Of a stretch of 64,000 bases of DNA, positions 18,852 to 28,611 are shown piece after piece. The DNA comes from Bacillota bacterium. GTDB taxonomy: Bacteria > Bacillota > Clostridia > Acetivibrionales > DSM-1351. The notes beneath the pieces are model-generated. The model had not been told where the DNA came from. It saw only the letters and a list, made by a program, of their open reading frames with translations, and did no database searches. The translations under genes were made by a program, and so were the position numbers. The DNA is taken from positions 15,641 to 79,640 of the forward strand of contig JAEWMS010000087.1 of NCBI GenBank assembly GCA_023393115.1. Reading direction: 5' to 3'. Positions within the stretch are counted from its first letter, which is position 1. Each line of letters starts with the position of its first letter.

Positions 18852-19673
18852 TTACTTAATATCCTTTACATTTCCGGTGAGATCTTCACCAAACCATTTT
18901 TCAGATAGATTTTTCATTGTTCCGTCGGAGAACATTTCTTCCAAAGCTTTTTGGGCTTTATCTCTCAACTCTGTATTGTTTTTAGCAAAACAAATTCCTA
19001 TTGGTTCATTAGTCAATCTTGCACTTGATACCTTATAGCTTTCAGGATCTTTCTTTACGTAGTATCTTGCAACAACTTCGTCAACTACTATTGCATCAAG
19101 TCTGCCGGCCTTCATATCTGAGAACGGCTGAATTACCTGATCATATTGCTTCAGTGTAAACTTTGTAGTTTTAAGGTATTCGGCACAGGATTCATCAGCA
19201 GTAGTACCAATCTGCACACCAACATTTTTTCCTGCGAGATCTTTCGGTTCCTTTATTGATGTATCATCAGCCGTAACAACAATAACCTGAGCGTTTGCAA
19301 CATATGGAGTTGTCATTGCATATTTAGCCATTCTTTCTTCATTACGACTTACTGACGAAATAATAACATCAAACTTGTTTGCTTCCAGGGCAAGAAATAT
19401 ACCAGCCCAATCGTTTGATACAAATTCTGCCTTCATACCGAGTCTCTTTGCAACTTCAGTAGCTACATCAACGTCGAAACCCACAGTGGTATTTGAATCA
19501 TCTTTAAATTCCATCGGCGGGTAAGTGTCGTCTACTCCGACCTTAAGTACCTGTTGTCCCGCATTGGTACCTTCTGCTGTCTTATTGTCTGTTGCCGCAC
19601 CGCATGCTGTTACCGCAAAAGCTATTATAAGCAACACTGATAAACAAATTAACATTCTTTTCATTTTGTTCAT
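18852..19673 (-). CDS. Polar amino acid ABC transporter, substrate-binding lipoprotein
   Basis: This 273-residue protein starts with a lipoprotein signal (LLIIAFAVTACGAATDN; Cys at about residue 24). The mature part is a family-3 solute-binding protein: VGVDDTYPPMEFKDD, GFDVDVATEVAKRLGMK, FDVIISSVSRNEERM, and a C-terminal lobe ending EEMFSDGTMKNLSEKWFG. It should be anchored outside the membrane and deliver an amino acid to the permease. It is the first gene of the operon, behind a good promoter at 19722-19750. Confidence 0.94.
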   Translation of the reverse strand: MNKMKRMLICLSVLLIIAFAVTACGAATDNKTAEGTNAGQQVLKVGVDDTYPPMEFKDDSNTTVGFDVDVATEVAKRLGMKAEFVSNDWAGIFLALEANKFDVIISSVSRNEERMAKYAMTTPYVANAQVIVVTADDTSIKEPKDLAGKNVGVQIGTTADESCAEYLKTTKFTLKQYDQVIQPFSDMKAGRLDAIVVDEVVARYYVKKDPESYKVSSARLTNEPIGICFAKNNTELRDKAQKALEEMFSDGTMKNLSEKWFGEDLTGNVKDIK

Positions 19674-19721
19674 AAAATCCCCACACCCCTTAATAAATTA
19701 TGTATATATATTCATGCAATA

Positions 19722-19750
19722 ATAATACATTAAAACATTCATTTTTACAA
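19722..19750 (-). promoter_or_regulatory. Sigma-A type promoter of the amino acid ABC operon
   Basis: Minus strand TTGTAA (19750-19745), 17-base spacer, TATTAT (19727-19722), about 50 bases before the binding-protein start. Confidence 0.6.
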
Positions 19751-19856
19751 GAATTTTTGCAAGTTTTGTACACTTAACTTGCATATGCATATTTTTACAT
19801 ATAATTTATATAAATACACTGTTTAAGGAGTTTTACGGGACCCAATTGAACCATAT

Positions 19857-20252
19857 TTAAGAATTAAGCTTTTTAAATATATTATCCTTTACTTTTGAAC
19901 TTACTCTGATATTATTTACACCTTCATTAATCAAAGCCTGTCTTATATACTCTATTTCTGCTTCAGTCAGTTGAATTATCCTTCCCTTTTGCTGGGATTT
20001 CATGTTCTTTAGTATATCTGCAATAGCGCTTTTGGCTTTCTCTATTTCTTTAAAATAGTAAACATCCAATTCACTGTAATAAACTGCGTCGAATTTCTGA
20101 TAGATTTCTTTAATTAAAACTGCATCAAGACGAACCAGCTTTGATATATCAACTATCTTATAAACACCTAGATAATCAATATAGTAGCTTTCATTTTCCC
20201 TGCCCGACTTTCTTACAATGAAGTTGGATTCACTCACATAATCATAACTCAT
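19857..20252 (-). CDS. Protein of unknown function (131 aa)
   Basis: I do not recognise this gene. The product is soluble and charged, with no signal peptide or membrane segment. A probable beta-rich first half (FIVRKSGRENESYYIDYLGV) is followed by a long charged helix and a C-terminal segment ITQLTEAEIEYIRQALINEG-like in pattern. It is isolated: the amino acid transporter ends its regulatory region on one side, and a divergent glycosyltransferase gene lies on the other. Reading-frame length and ribosome spacing (TTGGAGGATTAG before ATG) support real coding. Confidence 0.6.
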   Translation of the reverse strand: MSYDYVSESNFIVRKSGRENESYYIDYLGVYKIVDISKLVRLDAVLIKEIYQKFDAVYYSELDVYYFKEIEKAKSAIADILKNMKSQQKGRIIQLTEAEIEYIRQALINEGVNNIRVSSKVKDNIFKKLNS

Positions 20253-20359
20253 AGTCTAATCCTCCAAATAATTAACTATAGCACTATATCCATTATAGCA
20301 ATATAAAATCCACTCAACAATATTCAGGAATAATTATGGATATATAAATTCTGCAATCG

Positions 20360-20388
20360 TTGACAAATAAAATGGTATATTTTAAACT
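20360..20388 (+). promoter_or_regulatory. Sigma-A type promoter of the WecG/TagA glycosyltransferase gene
   Basis: TTGACA (20360-20365), 17-base spacer, TAAACT (20383-20388). The predicted transcript starts near 20395, which argues against the ATG at 20395 being the translation start and supports 20482. Confidence 0.7.
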
Positions 20389-20481
20389 GGATAAGTGATT
20401 AGTCAAGGCTCCAATCCTTTATTTTTGAGCCTAAAGAAACCAGAAGTTCTTAAGCCTTTTGGGACTAATTTTGGAGGCTAT

Positions 20482-21222
20482 ATGAGAAAAATTATAGAAA
20501 TTGCAGGTATTAATATAGATGATATTTCAATGGAGCAGGCCGTTGATAGAATATATGAGTTTATTGATTCAAAAGAAAACCATTCGGTTTTTACTCCTAA
20601 TGCAGAAATAATGATGGATGGCATCACAAATAAAGACATGAAAGCCATACTAAACGGTGCCGATATGCTGGTGGCAGACGGCGCCGGTGTAGTTCTGGCT
20701 TCAAAGATTCTCGGCAAGTCGGTTACAGAAAAGGTATCCGGCTTTGATTTAGCCAAAAACCTTTTAATTGCATCCTCTAAAAGACCTATAAAATTCTACC
20801 TGTTCGGAGGCAAACCCGGAATACCTGAAAAGGCTAATGCCAATATCATCTGCGACTATCTCGGTGCAGAGGTAGTAGGAACCAGAAATGGTTATTTCTC
20901 CAAGGAAGATGAAGCTTCAATAATCGAAGATATAAACAATTCCGGCGCTGATGTACTACTGGTTTGTCTGGGTGCTCCCAAGCAGGAGTTGTGGATTACA
21001 GAAAATAAGAGCCGATTAAAGGTTAAAGCCTCTCTTGGTGTAGGTGGAACAATGGATGTGCTGGCAGGGAATGTCAAACTGGCGCCCGACTTTTTCAGAA
21101 ATCACGGGCTCGAGTGGTTATACCGGCTGTACAAGGAACCATGGCGATTTAAAAGAATGCTGAGGTTACCAAAGTTTATACTATATGTTCTTGGAATAAG
21201 AATGGGGCTTATAAAGAAGTGA
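20482..21222 (+). CDS. tagA: WecG/TagA/CpsF family glycosyltransferase
   Basis: This protein of about 246 residues belongs to the GT26 family. In the TagA branch the enzyme adds N-acetylmannosamine to the lipid-linked GlcNAc of a wall polymer. Visible family features are TPNAEIMMDG, GADMLVADGAGVVLASKILG, FYLFGGKPGIPEKA, DVLLVCLGAPKQELWI and SLGVGGTMDVLAGNVKLAP. The frame reaches back to 20395, but GGAGG is 7 bases before the ATG at 20482 and the family normally starts there. It stands alone between a divergent unknown gene and a convergent FAD-protein gene, so its acceptor polymer is unknown. Confidence 0.9.
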   Translation: MRKIIEIAGINIDDISMEQAVDRIYEFIDSKENHSVFTPNAEIMMDGITNKDMKAILNGADMLVADGAGVVLASKILGKSVTEKVSGFDLAKNLLIASSKRPIKFYLFGGKPGIPEKANANIICDYLGAEVVGTRNGYFSKEDEASIIEDINNSGADVLLVCLGAPKQELWITENKSRLKVKASLGVGGTMDVLAGNVKLAPDFFRNHGLEWLYRLYKEPWRFKRMLRLPKFILYVLGIRMGLIKK

Positions 21223-21270
21223 CAGCCCCGTATGTTTATTTCATATTATTGATTACATTTTGTTTTCGGT

Positions 21271-23154
21271 TTATTTCAGTGAATTGCCGGTCAGTTTCTC
21301 AATTATATATACAGATGCGTAATATACATCTGACAATTTCAGTACACCTGTATTTTTCAGTTTTTCCTGAAGAGTTTTGTCAATTAGCCCTTGTTTACAC
21401 GCTTCAGAAAAATTGTTATCAGATACAGTGTTTTTATGGAAAAGCTCAAGGACTATTTTCCCGAACTCCTCTTTTGTCAAAGGCTCATCCTTCAGATAAT
21501 TTCTTATGGTAATATCAAACTTATAATTATAGGTTTCCTCTGATACTCTTGGAACTCCGTTTAGTATAATATAAGCAAGGTCTTGGATCTTCGCATCTTT
21601 GTCATATTTATAGTCATTGGTGATACCTCCGCTTAGTAAACCCAGGTTTATGAGCTTTTCGGCATATGGATAACTCCAATCTCCGGTAATGCTTGTAACC
21701 TCCTCTTTTATATCAGACATATATATACCCATTTTACGCAAGATTTTCTCAATCTCCTGCTGAGTATCCAAATTTCGGTCCTCAACAAGCATGGGAATGT
21801 CCATGTTCTTTGATATACTGTAAGCTGCGATTATTCCGGCGGCATAGCCTGTACCTGCCCTGCTGGAATTTGAATCGATCGCTGTCTGAACCAATGAGGA
21901 CGCTGAAATTTTATCACCGGTCATAAGTACATTATTCAGTTTCTCAGGTATCAGCGAGCCAAGGGGCATGTAAAAGGTCTTGGGATTGCATAACACATAT
22001 CTATTTCCATCATCCATTGTTAATGTAACAGGTCTTGAGGCTGTACTTATTCTGTCAGTATACCTTTTACCTGTGATTACATCACTTAGCGTCATTGAAT
22101 AAACTCCCTTAAAGTGGTACGGAGAGGACATGACAAAACGGTCTGCCACTACTATTCCGTTTGTATTTTTGAATTCTTCAAGGTTGGCTTTCAAATAGCT
22201 GTAGAATTCTTCGCATTCTTTTTTTGCTAAATTGTATGCTTTATTAATTTTTTCGTCATCAGTCAGGTCAATACCACTCATATTTATAGCTTCAATAATT
22301 ACCGTTCCATTCCCCTGGTCAGCAATATTCAATCCTGAAATAAATATGTTTCGATTACCCGTTTCATAGCTTTTTAATAGATAATCTACTAAGGAACTCT
22401 GCTTTTCCAGAGTCTCCTGAACTTTAACATTTTCAATTCCCGAAACTGAAAAGTTAAGCTTTACCGGCTGATACAAGTTATCCAGACCTATATCACTGTA
22501 TCCCGTAGTAAAGTCCACATTACACTTTTGAAGCAAATCTCCCGACAGGCTTCCGTCAATATATCTTTTAGCCTGTATTGTCCGATTTTCATCAGGCAGC
22601 TTAACGGTAATACTTTGAATCTCTCCATTTACAGCATTAACACTTGCCACACGAGCATCATAAATTACAGTCAAGTTTTTCTGTTCCTCAAGTAATCTAG
22701 ATATTTCGTTTGTATAATTATCAAGGTTTGAACCCTCTCCTGCTTTATAACGTATTCCTTTAAACAGGTCCGAACTTACGCTGTTTCCGTTTGGTGTAAG
22801 ATCTGCTGACCAATCAATATTTTGTGCTCTTTTTAGGCTATCACCCAAATCCTTGGAGGGAGAAATAAAGAGCGTTTTGGCTCCTACTCTTGACGCCCCC
22901 AGAGCACCGGTTACTGCGTCCAAGCCATCACCTATTACTGCTACGTCAAAGCTATCCTTGTCGGCTGTAGAACCAAGGTTATCGAATTTGTATTCCTCAC
23001 CGGCGTCATAATAATAATCTTTTTTCAACATGGGTTTAACAACAAAGAAAAAGAGTATTGTCACTGCTATCAAAATTAGTGCAAGCCTGATAAGTATATC
23101 TATCCTTTTTTGTCGTACGGTTTTCAGTTGATTCGGTTTATTCATTATTATCAT
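21271..23154 (-). CDS. Membrane-anchored FAD-dependent oxidoreductase-like protein
   Basis: The protein is 627 residues. A single membrane helix at about 22-42 precedes an extracytoplasmic part that opens with a dinucleotide-binding motif (VAVIGDGLDAVTGALGASRV), as in FAD_oxidored-family proteins. The middle includes RYIDGSLSGDLLQKCNVDF and a late FAD-contact region (GDKISASSLVQTAIDSNSSRAGTGYAAG). The last ~130 residues (YPYAEKLINLGLLSGG, then IQDLAYIILNG) resemble degenerate SLH repeats. The usual GxGxxG is GDGLDA, so FAD binding may be altered. Two ATGs, three codons apart, are possible starts. It lies downstream of a signal-peptide gene in the same direction. Substrate unknown. Confidence 0.7.
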   Translation of the reverse strand: MIIMNKPNQLKTVRQKRIDILIRLALILIAVTILFFFVVKPMLKKDYYYDAGEEYKFDNLGSTADKDSFDVAVIGDGLDAVTGALGASRVGAKTLFISPSKDLGDSLKRAQNIDWSADLTPNGNSVSSDLFKGIRYKAGEGSNLDNYTNEISRLLEEQKNLTVIYDARVASVNAVNGEIQSITVKLPDENRTIQAKRYIDGSLSGDLLQKCNVDFTTGYSDIGLDNLYQPVKLNFSVSGIENVKVQETLEKQSSLVDYLLKSYETGNRNIFISGLNIADQGNGTVIIEAINMSGIDLTDDEKINKAYNLAKKECEEFYSYLKANLEEFKNTNGIVVADRFVMSSPYHFKGVYSMTLSDVITGKRYTDRISTASRPVTLTMDDGNRYVLCNPKTFYMPLGSLIPEKLNNVLMTGDKISASSLVQTAIDSNSSRAGTGYAAGIIAAYSISKNMDIPMLVEDRNLDTQQEIEKILRKMGIYMSDIKEEVTSITGDWSYPYAEKLINLGLLSGGITNDYKYDKDAKIQDLAYIILNGVPRVSEETYNYKFDITIRNYLKDEPLTKEEFGKIVLELFHKNTVSDNNFSEACKQGLIDKTLQEKLKNTGVLKLSDVYYASVYIIEKLTGNSLK

Positions 23155-23307
23155 TTTCCTTTTTGGTTAATGGCCTTTTCATCAATAAGCTTTTTAGAAA
23201 TGGTAAATGCAAAAAAGAAGCTTAATAATATATCGTCATTAAACTTCTTTTTATTAATATTTGCTCATTTCTGGGAAATATCTATTATTTGATTTTCACT
23301 TAATTTA

Positions 23308-23889
23308 TTACTTTATTGTGTATTTACCCTTAACCATGATATATGAATCCTTGGAAGCTTTAATTCCTCTTCCGTCACCGTTGGGCACAAGTAACAGCTG
23401 GTTGTCGGGAATTACTTCTCCGTTTTTATGGTCTTTACCTGAAATAAGGTTGGATAATCCTCCGCTTGCTGTCTTTTCTATGTACGCTTTCACTCCACCC
23501 TTGGTTCTAACTATTATCTCGGTACTACTATCACATAACATTATTTTTCCTGTTGAAAGCTTAACCACTTTAAATTGTATGCTGTCTTTTAACGAAGCAA
23601 GTTCTTTTTCCGCCGCAGTCAGTTTTGCTTCAGTTTCAATTAATTTCTTTTCAAGATCACTTTGTGAACCTGACGCTGAAATTTGCTTTTTCAGATCATC
23701 GTTGGTGGTCTGAATTAAGTTCCGTAAGGTGGCCTCTAACTTGTCTATGTATGTAGAATCATAAATAATCTGTCCGCTGCCTGTTTCGGCTCTGGCAACA
23801 GGTGCAAGCTGAAGTATAGCAAAACCGCAAACAAATGCGGATAAGACAATAACGTATTTCTTTTTTATCAGGCTCTTAAATTTACTCAT
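23308..23889 (-). CDS. Secreted coiled-coil protein of unknown function
   Basis: I do not recognise the family. About 193 residues: a basic N terminus (MSKFKSLIKKKYVIVL), a hydrophobic helix and a probable signal cleavage after VARAETG. A coiled coil lies at about 60-110 (LEKKLIETEAKLTAAEKELAS), and a beta-rich C-terminal domain of about 80 residues contains STGKIMLCDSSTEIIVRTKG. The frame extends to 23904, but GGAGG lies 5 bases before the ATG at 23889. It lies 63 bases after mazF and is probably read through from the alr-mazEF direction. The C-terminal pattern suggests an exported protein acting at the envelope. Confidence 0.65.
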   Translation of the reverse strand: MSKFKSLIKKKYVIVLSAFVCGFAILQLAPVARAETGSGQIIYDSTYIDKLEATLRNLIQTTNDDLKKQISASGSQSDLEKKLIETEAKLTAAEKELASLKDSIQFKVVKLSTGKIMLCDSSTEIIVRTKGGVKAYIEKTASGGLSNLISGKDHKNGEVIPDNQLLLVPNGDGRGIKASKDSYIMVKGKYTIK

Positions 23890-23967
23890 TTCAACCTCCA
23901 TCATCTACAGTACTTTTATTTTTCATCCAAGTATCAAGGATTAACATCTTAATTAACATATTGTCTA

Positions 23968-24318
23968 TTATAATTCTGAAAGCCCAAAACTGACCTCCAG
24001 AGCATTATTTACCTTATCCATAAGTTCTTCGTCAAGATGCCCGATTCTTTCTCTCAGGCGTTTTTTGTCTATAGTTCTTATTTGTTCCAATAAAATAACC
24101 GAATCTTTTGCAAGACCATACTCCAAAGCTCCAATCTCAATATGAGTAGGCAGCTTTGCTTTATTTATCTGAGAAGTAATTGCAGCTGCAATTACAGTAG
24201 GACTATATTTATTTCCGATATCATTCTGAACAATCAGTACAGGTCTGACACCGCCCTGTTCTGAGCCGATAACCGGACTCAGATCTGCATAATATATGTC
24301 TCCTCTTTTTATTACCAC
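23968..24318 (-). CDS. mazF: MazF/EndoA mRNA interferase toxin
   Basis: This 116-residue PemK/MazF-family endoribonuclease has the family N terminus MVIKRGDIYYADLSPVIGSEQGGVRPVLIV and ends with LDEELMDKVNNALEVSFGL. It closely follows the Bacillus EndoA pattern, and that enzyme cuts mRNA at UACAU. The start overlaps the antitoxin gene by 7 bases, so they are translationally coupled. The order alr - antitoxin - mazF is the conserved chromosomal arrangement of Firmicutes, so this is a core stress toxin rather than a mobile one. Confidence 0.94.
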   Translation of the reverse strand: MVIKRGDIYYADLSPVIGSEQGGVRPVLIVQNDIGNKYSPTVIAAAITSQINKAKLPTHIEIGALEYGLAKDSVILLEQIRTIDKKRLRERIGHLDEELMDKVNNALEVSFGLSEL

Positions 24319-24596
24319 GTTTCCTCCATCTCCCTAAGCCGCTCCTCATATATGCTATGCTGATCATTATCAGCTCCGAGGCACCCCTCTGCAAGCCCTA
24401 AATTTATTTCAGCCATTTCTTCGTACCCTCTTCTCATTTTCTCCCTCAATTCAACCTTACGTTTTTCTCTAATATAAAGACTCATTGCTTCTCTGACAAT
24501 CAGACTCCTGTTCGTTTTTTCATTAGAAGCCAGGATATCCAATTCTTCAAGTAAATTGTCAGGAACGCTAATTAATATCTTTTTATATTGAGCCAA
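24312..24596 (-). CDS. mazE: MazE/EndoAI-type ribbon-helix-helix antitoxin
   Basis: About 94 residues. The N-terminal ribbon-helix-helix (KILISVPDNLLEELDILAS, then NRSLIVREAMSLYIREKRK) is followed by an acidic tail that should wrap the toxin (RRGYEEMAEINLGLAEGCLG). The RRGYxEMAxINL segment is typical of EndoAI. The frame can be extended to a GTG at 24611, but GGGGG 8 bases before a TTG at 24596 is a better start. It neutralises the MazF encoded by the overlapping downstream gene and probably represses its own promoter. Confidence 0.88.
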   Translation of the reverse strand: MAQYKKILISVPDNLLEELDILASNEKTNRSLIVREAMSLYIREKRKVELREKMRRGYEEMAEINLGLAEGCLGADNDQHSIYEERLREMEETW

Positions 24597-24864
24597 CTTA
24601 TTTACCCCCACTCTCTTGAAACGGCAAACAACGACCTCAACTTCATCATTTACTCGTCTCCTAATAAGCTTTTCTCTCTATTTATATTATAATACTCCAA
24701 ATAATTAAATTATCAGTATGACAAAGAAAATACACTGCACACGTATGGAATTATTATAATCCACCACTAAATACACGGTCAAATTAAGTTTATATTACTG
24801 CATTCTTTGAAAACCGCCTATAACCTATCTTTCAGAGGATATTTCTAGCAAAATTACTGTCTGT

Positions 24865-26034
24865 TTATATTAGGTAATTCAATATTTTCGATATCTTTCC
24901 ATCCTTTACAAATGCTCTTGGTATCCTTTTCCCCACTATACAAACCAGTTCATAATTTATCATACCTATTGAGCTTGCAACGTCTTCAACTGAAATTGAG
25001 TTTTCCCCTTGCTTGCCTATGAGAACCACCTCATCGCCTACTTCGACATTTTCGGTCAAATCGGTAACATCTACCATACACTGGTCCATACAGATTCTTC
25101 CTACTATTGGTGCAAACTGCCCATGTATGAGCACCTTCCCCTTGTTGCTCAGCATCCTGGTGTACCCGTCTGCATAACCTATAGGAATTGTTGCAATACG
25201 TGATGTTCTGGCAGTTGTATAAATTCTTCCGTAGCTTATTGAAGTATCTTTTTCTACTTCCTTTACCATGATTATATTAGCCTTTAAAGTCATTGCAGGT
25301 TTTAAGAGAATTTTTGACTTATCAACTTCTTCAGACGGGTATAAACCATATTGAATAATACCCGGACGAACCATATCCAGATGCATCTCAGGATATTCAA
25401 TAATTCCTCCACTGTTAGCACAATGCTTGACTGGGATATGTACTCCGATTCTCTGAAGCTCATTGCATATACTCATAAAACGCTCAAACTGTGTTAATGT
25501 GAATTCTCTGTTTTTCTCATCTGCTGTTGCAAAGTGCGTAAATAATCCTTCAATAATTATGTTGGGAAGGCGGCTTATTTCTATAACATTTTTTACCGCA
25601 TTGTATCCGGGCAGGAAGCCTATTCTTGACATCCCTGTATCAATTTTGATATGAATTTTTACCTTCCGTCCCTGCTTAACAGCCTCATCAGAAAGTGCCT
25701 TTGCCAATTCATGGCTAAAAACCGATTGGGTTACATCATTTTCAATAATTTCATTTGCCCTTATGGGATCAGTATAGCCTAAAATAAATATCGGTACATT
25801 TATTCCATGCTTCCTCAGCTGAATTGCTTCATCAAGCATTGATACCGCTAGTCTTGTTACTCCGTTTTCCAGGAGTGTCCTTGCCACCTCCATTACTCCG
25901 TGTCCGTATCCATCAGCCTTGACTACCCCCATAATCTCGGCATTTTTGTTGGTAATTCTTCTAATCTCTCGAATATTATGAGCGATGTTGTCGAGATTTA
26001 TCTCGGCCCATGCTCTGTTTAGTTTATATTCCAT
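24865..26034 (-). CDS. alr: Alanine racemase
   Basis: This PLP enzyme of about 389 residues makes D-alanine for peptidoglycan. The PLP lysine is in GVVKADGYGHGVMEV. The second-base tyrosine region is SISYGRIY. The substrate-site segments HCANSGG, RPGIIQYGLYP and GRICMDQCMVDVT are all present. The frame extends to 26046, but GGGGGA just before the ATG at 26034 marks the likely start. It lies between nnr and the mazEF pair on the same strand, matching the Bacillus subtilis alr-ndoAI-ndoA order. Confidence 0.96.
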   Translation of the reverse strand: MEYKLNRAWAEINLDNIAHNIREIRRITNKNAEIMGVVKADGYGHGVMEVARTLLENGVTRLAVSMLDEAIQLRKHGINVPIFILGYTDPIRANEIIENDVTQSVFSHELAKALSDEAVKQGRKVKIHIKIDTGMSRIGFLPGYNAVKNVIEISRLPNIIIEGLFTHFATADEKNREFTLTQFERFMSICNELQRIGVHIPVKHCANSGGIIEYPEMHLDMVRPGIIQYGLYPSEEVDKSKILLKPAMTLKANIIMVKEVEKDTSISYGRIYTTARTSRIATIPIGYADGYTRMLSNKGKVLIHGQFAPIVGRICMDQCMVDVTDLTENVEVGDEVVLIGKQGENSISVEDVASSIGMINYELVCIVGKRIPRAFVKDGKISKILNYLI

Positions 26035-26186
26035 TTTATCCCCCATCTACGTACATTCTCTCTCTAGTATAACCAAATTCTGTTTAGCAAAAACATTTTT
26101 ATCAAGAAAATTCGCTACGCTCATTTGTTATAGCACTTATACTATAATAATATGTTTATTTATACTTAATGTCACTAATACATCTG

Positions 26187-27743
26187 TCACTGCTTCAGAA
26201 CTTTTTTAATTGCTGCAGGAATACTTTCCACGATGTCGGTCGCAATCACTCCGTATTCCCCTTTTTCTTCTGCTGCTATATCCCCTGACAGCCCGTGCAG
26301 ATACACCCCGGCCACAGCCGCCTCAAACACTCCGGCTCCCTGTCCAATCAGCGATGCAATAATGCCGGTCAGTGAATCTCCGCTGCCTGCTGTGGCCATC
26401 CCGGAATTGCCTGTGGGGTTGATATACACTTTCCCGCTGCTGTGAGCCACAATTGTTTTTGCACCCTTCAGCACAACAGTTACTCCCCACAATCGGGAAT
26501 ATTTCAGTGCCGTCTCAATTCTGTTCTCCTGGATATACTGTATCTCAAGCCCTGTCAATCTGGCCATTTCTCCCGGATGCGGAGTAATAACCACTTCATT
26601 TTTAAACCTGTCGAAGAGTCCGGTATCCTTTGACAGGGCATTCAGTGCGTCGGCGTCAAGTACAACAGGTATATCCACTTTGTCGGCAATTGAACCTATA
26701 ATATAGAATATGTATTCATTAGAGGAAAGGCCCGGCCCTATAACTGCCGCATCACATTTATTTAATAGTTTTACTATACCTTCTATGCTATTCTGTCCCA
26801 GTACACCATTATACTCCACAAGTCCAATCCCTACCGCCTCGGGCACTACGCTCTGGTATATATTTATCATACTTTTTGGAGCACCAATGTACACAAGCCC
26901 AGAGCCAGTTCTTAGGGCCGCCTTTGAAGCAAGACAACCTGAGCCTGCCATACCTTGTGAGCCTGTTATAACTGCCAGTTTGCCACAGCTGCCTTTGTTG
27001 GCTTCTGAACCTCTCTTTGGGATAATACCCTCCACCGTATTAAAATCTGTTAAAAATATATTACTATTTACAGAATCAAGTGATTCACCTGGCATACCTA
27101 TGGATTCTACTGCCAGTTCTCCTGTGAAACCCGCTCCGGGATAAATGAGCTGTCCTATTTTAGGTAGTTCAAAAGTTACAGTTTTAGCTGCTTTTATACA
27201 GGCAGCGGATACCTTACCGGTGGCAGCTTCAACACCTGAGGCAATATCTATGGAAAGAGTATATTTGGAATTTGCATTTATAGAATTAATAACTTCGGCA
27301 ATATATCCTTTTGCCTCTCCCCTGAAGCCAGTTCCGAATATACCGTCTATTACAAGGGATGCATTAGATACCTCATGAACGAATTCAGCTTCATTAAGAG
27401 TTTCACCCATGTATCTGATATCAGCGTTAAGCCTTTCAATAATATCAAAGTTCAATCGGGCATCTCCCATAAGAAATGCTTTATCAAAGAGGCAGTAGAC
27501 AATTATAGCGTAGCCTTTTATCAATAGATGTCTGGCCACCGCAAAAGCATCCCCAGCATTATTACCCTTTCCAGCCACAAGGATAATCTTCTCCGGCAAT
27601 GTGTTATTCAACTCAAAATACCGCTCAACATGTCGGACTATTTGCAGTGCAGCGTTTTCCATAAGCAGCATTCCAGGAATGCCCATCTTCTCAATTGAAT
27701 ATTTATCTATTTCGCCCATTTGTGCACCGGTAACGGCTTTCAT
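26187..27743 (-). CDS. nnr: Bifunctional NAD(P)H-hydrate epimerase / dehydratase
   Basis: This 518-residue repair enzyme restores NAD(P)H from its hydrated forms. The N-terminal YjeF_N epimerase domain (about 1-215) has VAGKGNNAGDAFAVARHL and DGIFGTGFRG. The C-terminal dehydratase domain (about 225-518) has GSQGMAGSGCLASKAALR, AAVIGPGLSSNE, VLDADALNALS, TPHPGEMARL and the nucleotide site GNSGMATAGSGDSLTGIIAS. Both halves look complete, as in the fused bacterial form. It starts 22 bases after a coiled-coil gene and precedes alr. Confidence 0.95.
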   Translation of the reverse strand: MKAVTGAQMGEIDKYSIEKMGIPGMLLMENAALQIVRHVERYFELNNTLPEKIILVAGKGNNAGDAFAVARHLLIKGYAIIVYCLFDKAFLMGDARLNFDIIERLNADIRYMGETLNEAEFVHEVSNASLVIDGIFGTGFRGEAKGYIAEVINSINANSKYTLSIDIASGVEAATGKVSAACIKAAKTVTFELPKIGQLIYPGAGFTGELAVESIGMPGESLDSVNSNIFLTDFNTVEGIIPKRGSEANKGSCGKLAVITGSQGMAGSGCLASKAALRTGSGLVYIGAPKSMINIYQSVVPEAVGIGLVEYNGVLGQNSIEGIVKLLNKCDAAVIGPGLSSNEYIFYIIGSIADKVDIPVVLDADALNALSKDTGLFDRFKNEVVITPHPGEMARLTGLEIQYIQENRIETALKYSRLWGVTVVLKGAKTIVAHSSGKVYINPTGNSGMATAGSGDSLTGIIASLIGQGAGVFEAAVAGVYLHGLSGDIAAEEKGEYGVIATDIVESIPAAIKKVLKQ

Positions 27744-27765
27744 GTCAAATCACCTTTCAGTTTTT

Positions 27766-28395
27766 CTACTTGTTGCTGAAGTAAACCTCATCCAGTTTCT
27801 GTAGCTGGTCTCCCCCAAGCAAATCATGGAAATAGGAGTATGTATCGGTATCGTCCTGAGCCCTGAGTTCCCTCTCATCAACCAGCTTGATAAGTTTTTC
27901 CTTTGTCTCGGCAATTTCCTTGTCAAGTTCGGTCACTCTCTGCTGATTTTCTCTTATGGAGAAATAAACAAGTTTTACAGTCTGCTCCAGCAGTTCAAGA
28001 TTAGCCTGTCTTATTTCTTTAGGAATGTCAGCAAGTCTTTCCTCAATCTCGGCCAGTCTGGTATTAATACCCATAATCTGCTTTTCACACTCCTGCATGT
28101 CAGACTGTGCATCCTGATTGTTATTCTCAAAAACCTCGGTTGTCAGTTTTATTATTTTGTCCATATATTCTTTTTTATTAACGACTATTTCTTTTGATTC
28201 AGAAATAATCCTTGACTGTTCTTTAAGAAGTTCCTTGATATTATTCTCGCACTCCACTATGGCGTCAGTCTTAACAATGTTTTTAAACAGACCGTTCCAC
28301 CTTTCGTCCAAAGTTAACAGAGAAATATCATTCTTTATGAGAACCTTCATATCCAACTGAGGTTCCGGCTTTTTTCTGTTAAAAAACTTCCACAT
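27766..28395 (-). CDS. Coiled-coil protein of unknown function
   Basis: About 209 residues starting MWKFFNRKKPEPQLDMKV. The longer frame begins at 28437, but TGGAGG is 4 bases before the ATG at 28395. From about residue 30 to 190 the protein is almost entirely charged helix with heptad patterning (IIKLTTEVFENNNQ, INTRLAEIEERLADIP, VTELDKEIAETKEKLIKL). There is no signal peptide or membrane helix. I do not recognise a family. It is the first gene of the nnr-alr-mazEF direction and may be translated from the same message as nnr (22-base gap). Confidence 0.6.
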   Translation of the reverse strand: MWKFFNRKKPEPQLDMKVLIKNDISLLTLDERWNGLFKNIVKTDAIVECENNIKELLKEQSRIISESKEIVVNKKEYMDKIIKLTTEVFENNNQDAQSDMQECEKQIMGINTRLAEIEERLADIPKEIRQANLELLEQTVKLVYFSIRENQQRVTELDKEIAETKEKLIKLVDERELRAQDDTDTYSYFHDLLGGDQLQKLDEVYFSNK

Positions 28396-28611
28396 GTGTC
28401 CTCCACAATTCAAGCTTAACATATTTTCCGACTTCAATTATATATCGGTAAAAACAGGATAAATTATAACTCATATGTTAAAAGAACGTCTATTTTCAGC
28501 CCGAAACTTGTAAAGCATAATGCTCGAGGGTATAATTAATTATCAGACCTAATTGCCTGTATAGTCAAGGCATATAATATTCAAGTAAACTGTCTGAAAG
28601 AAAGGTAATTT

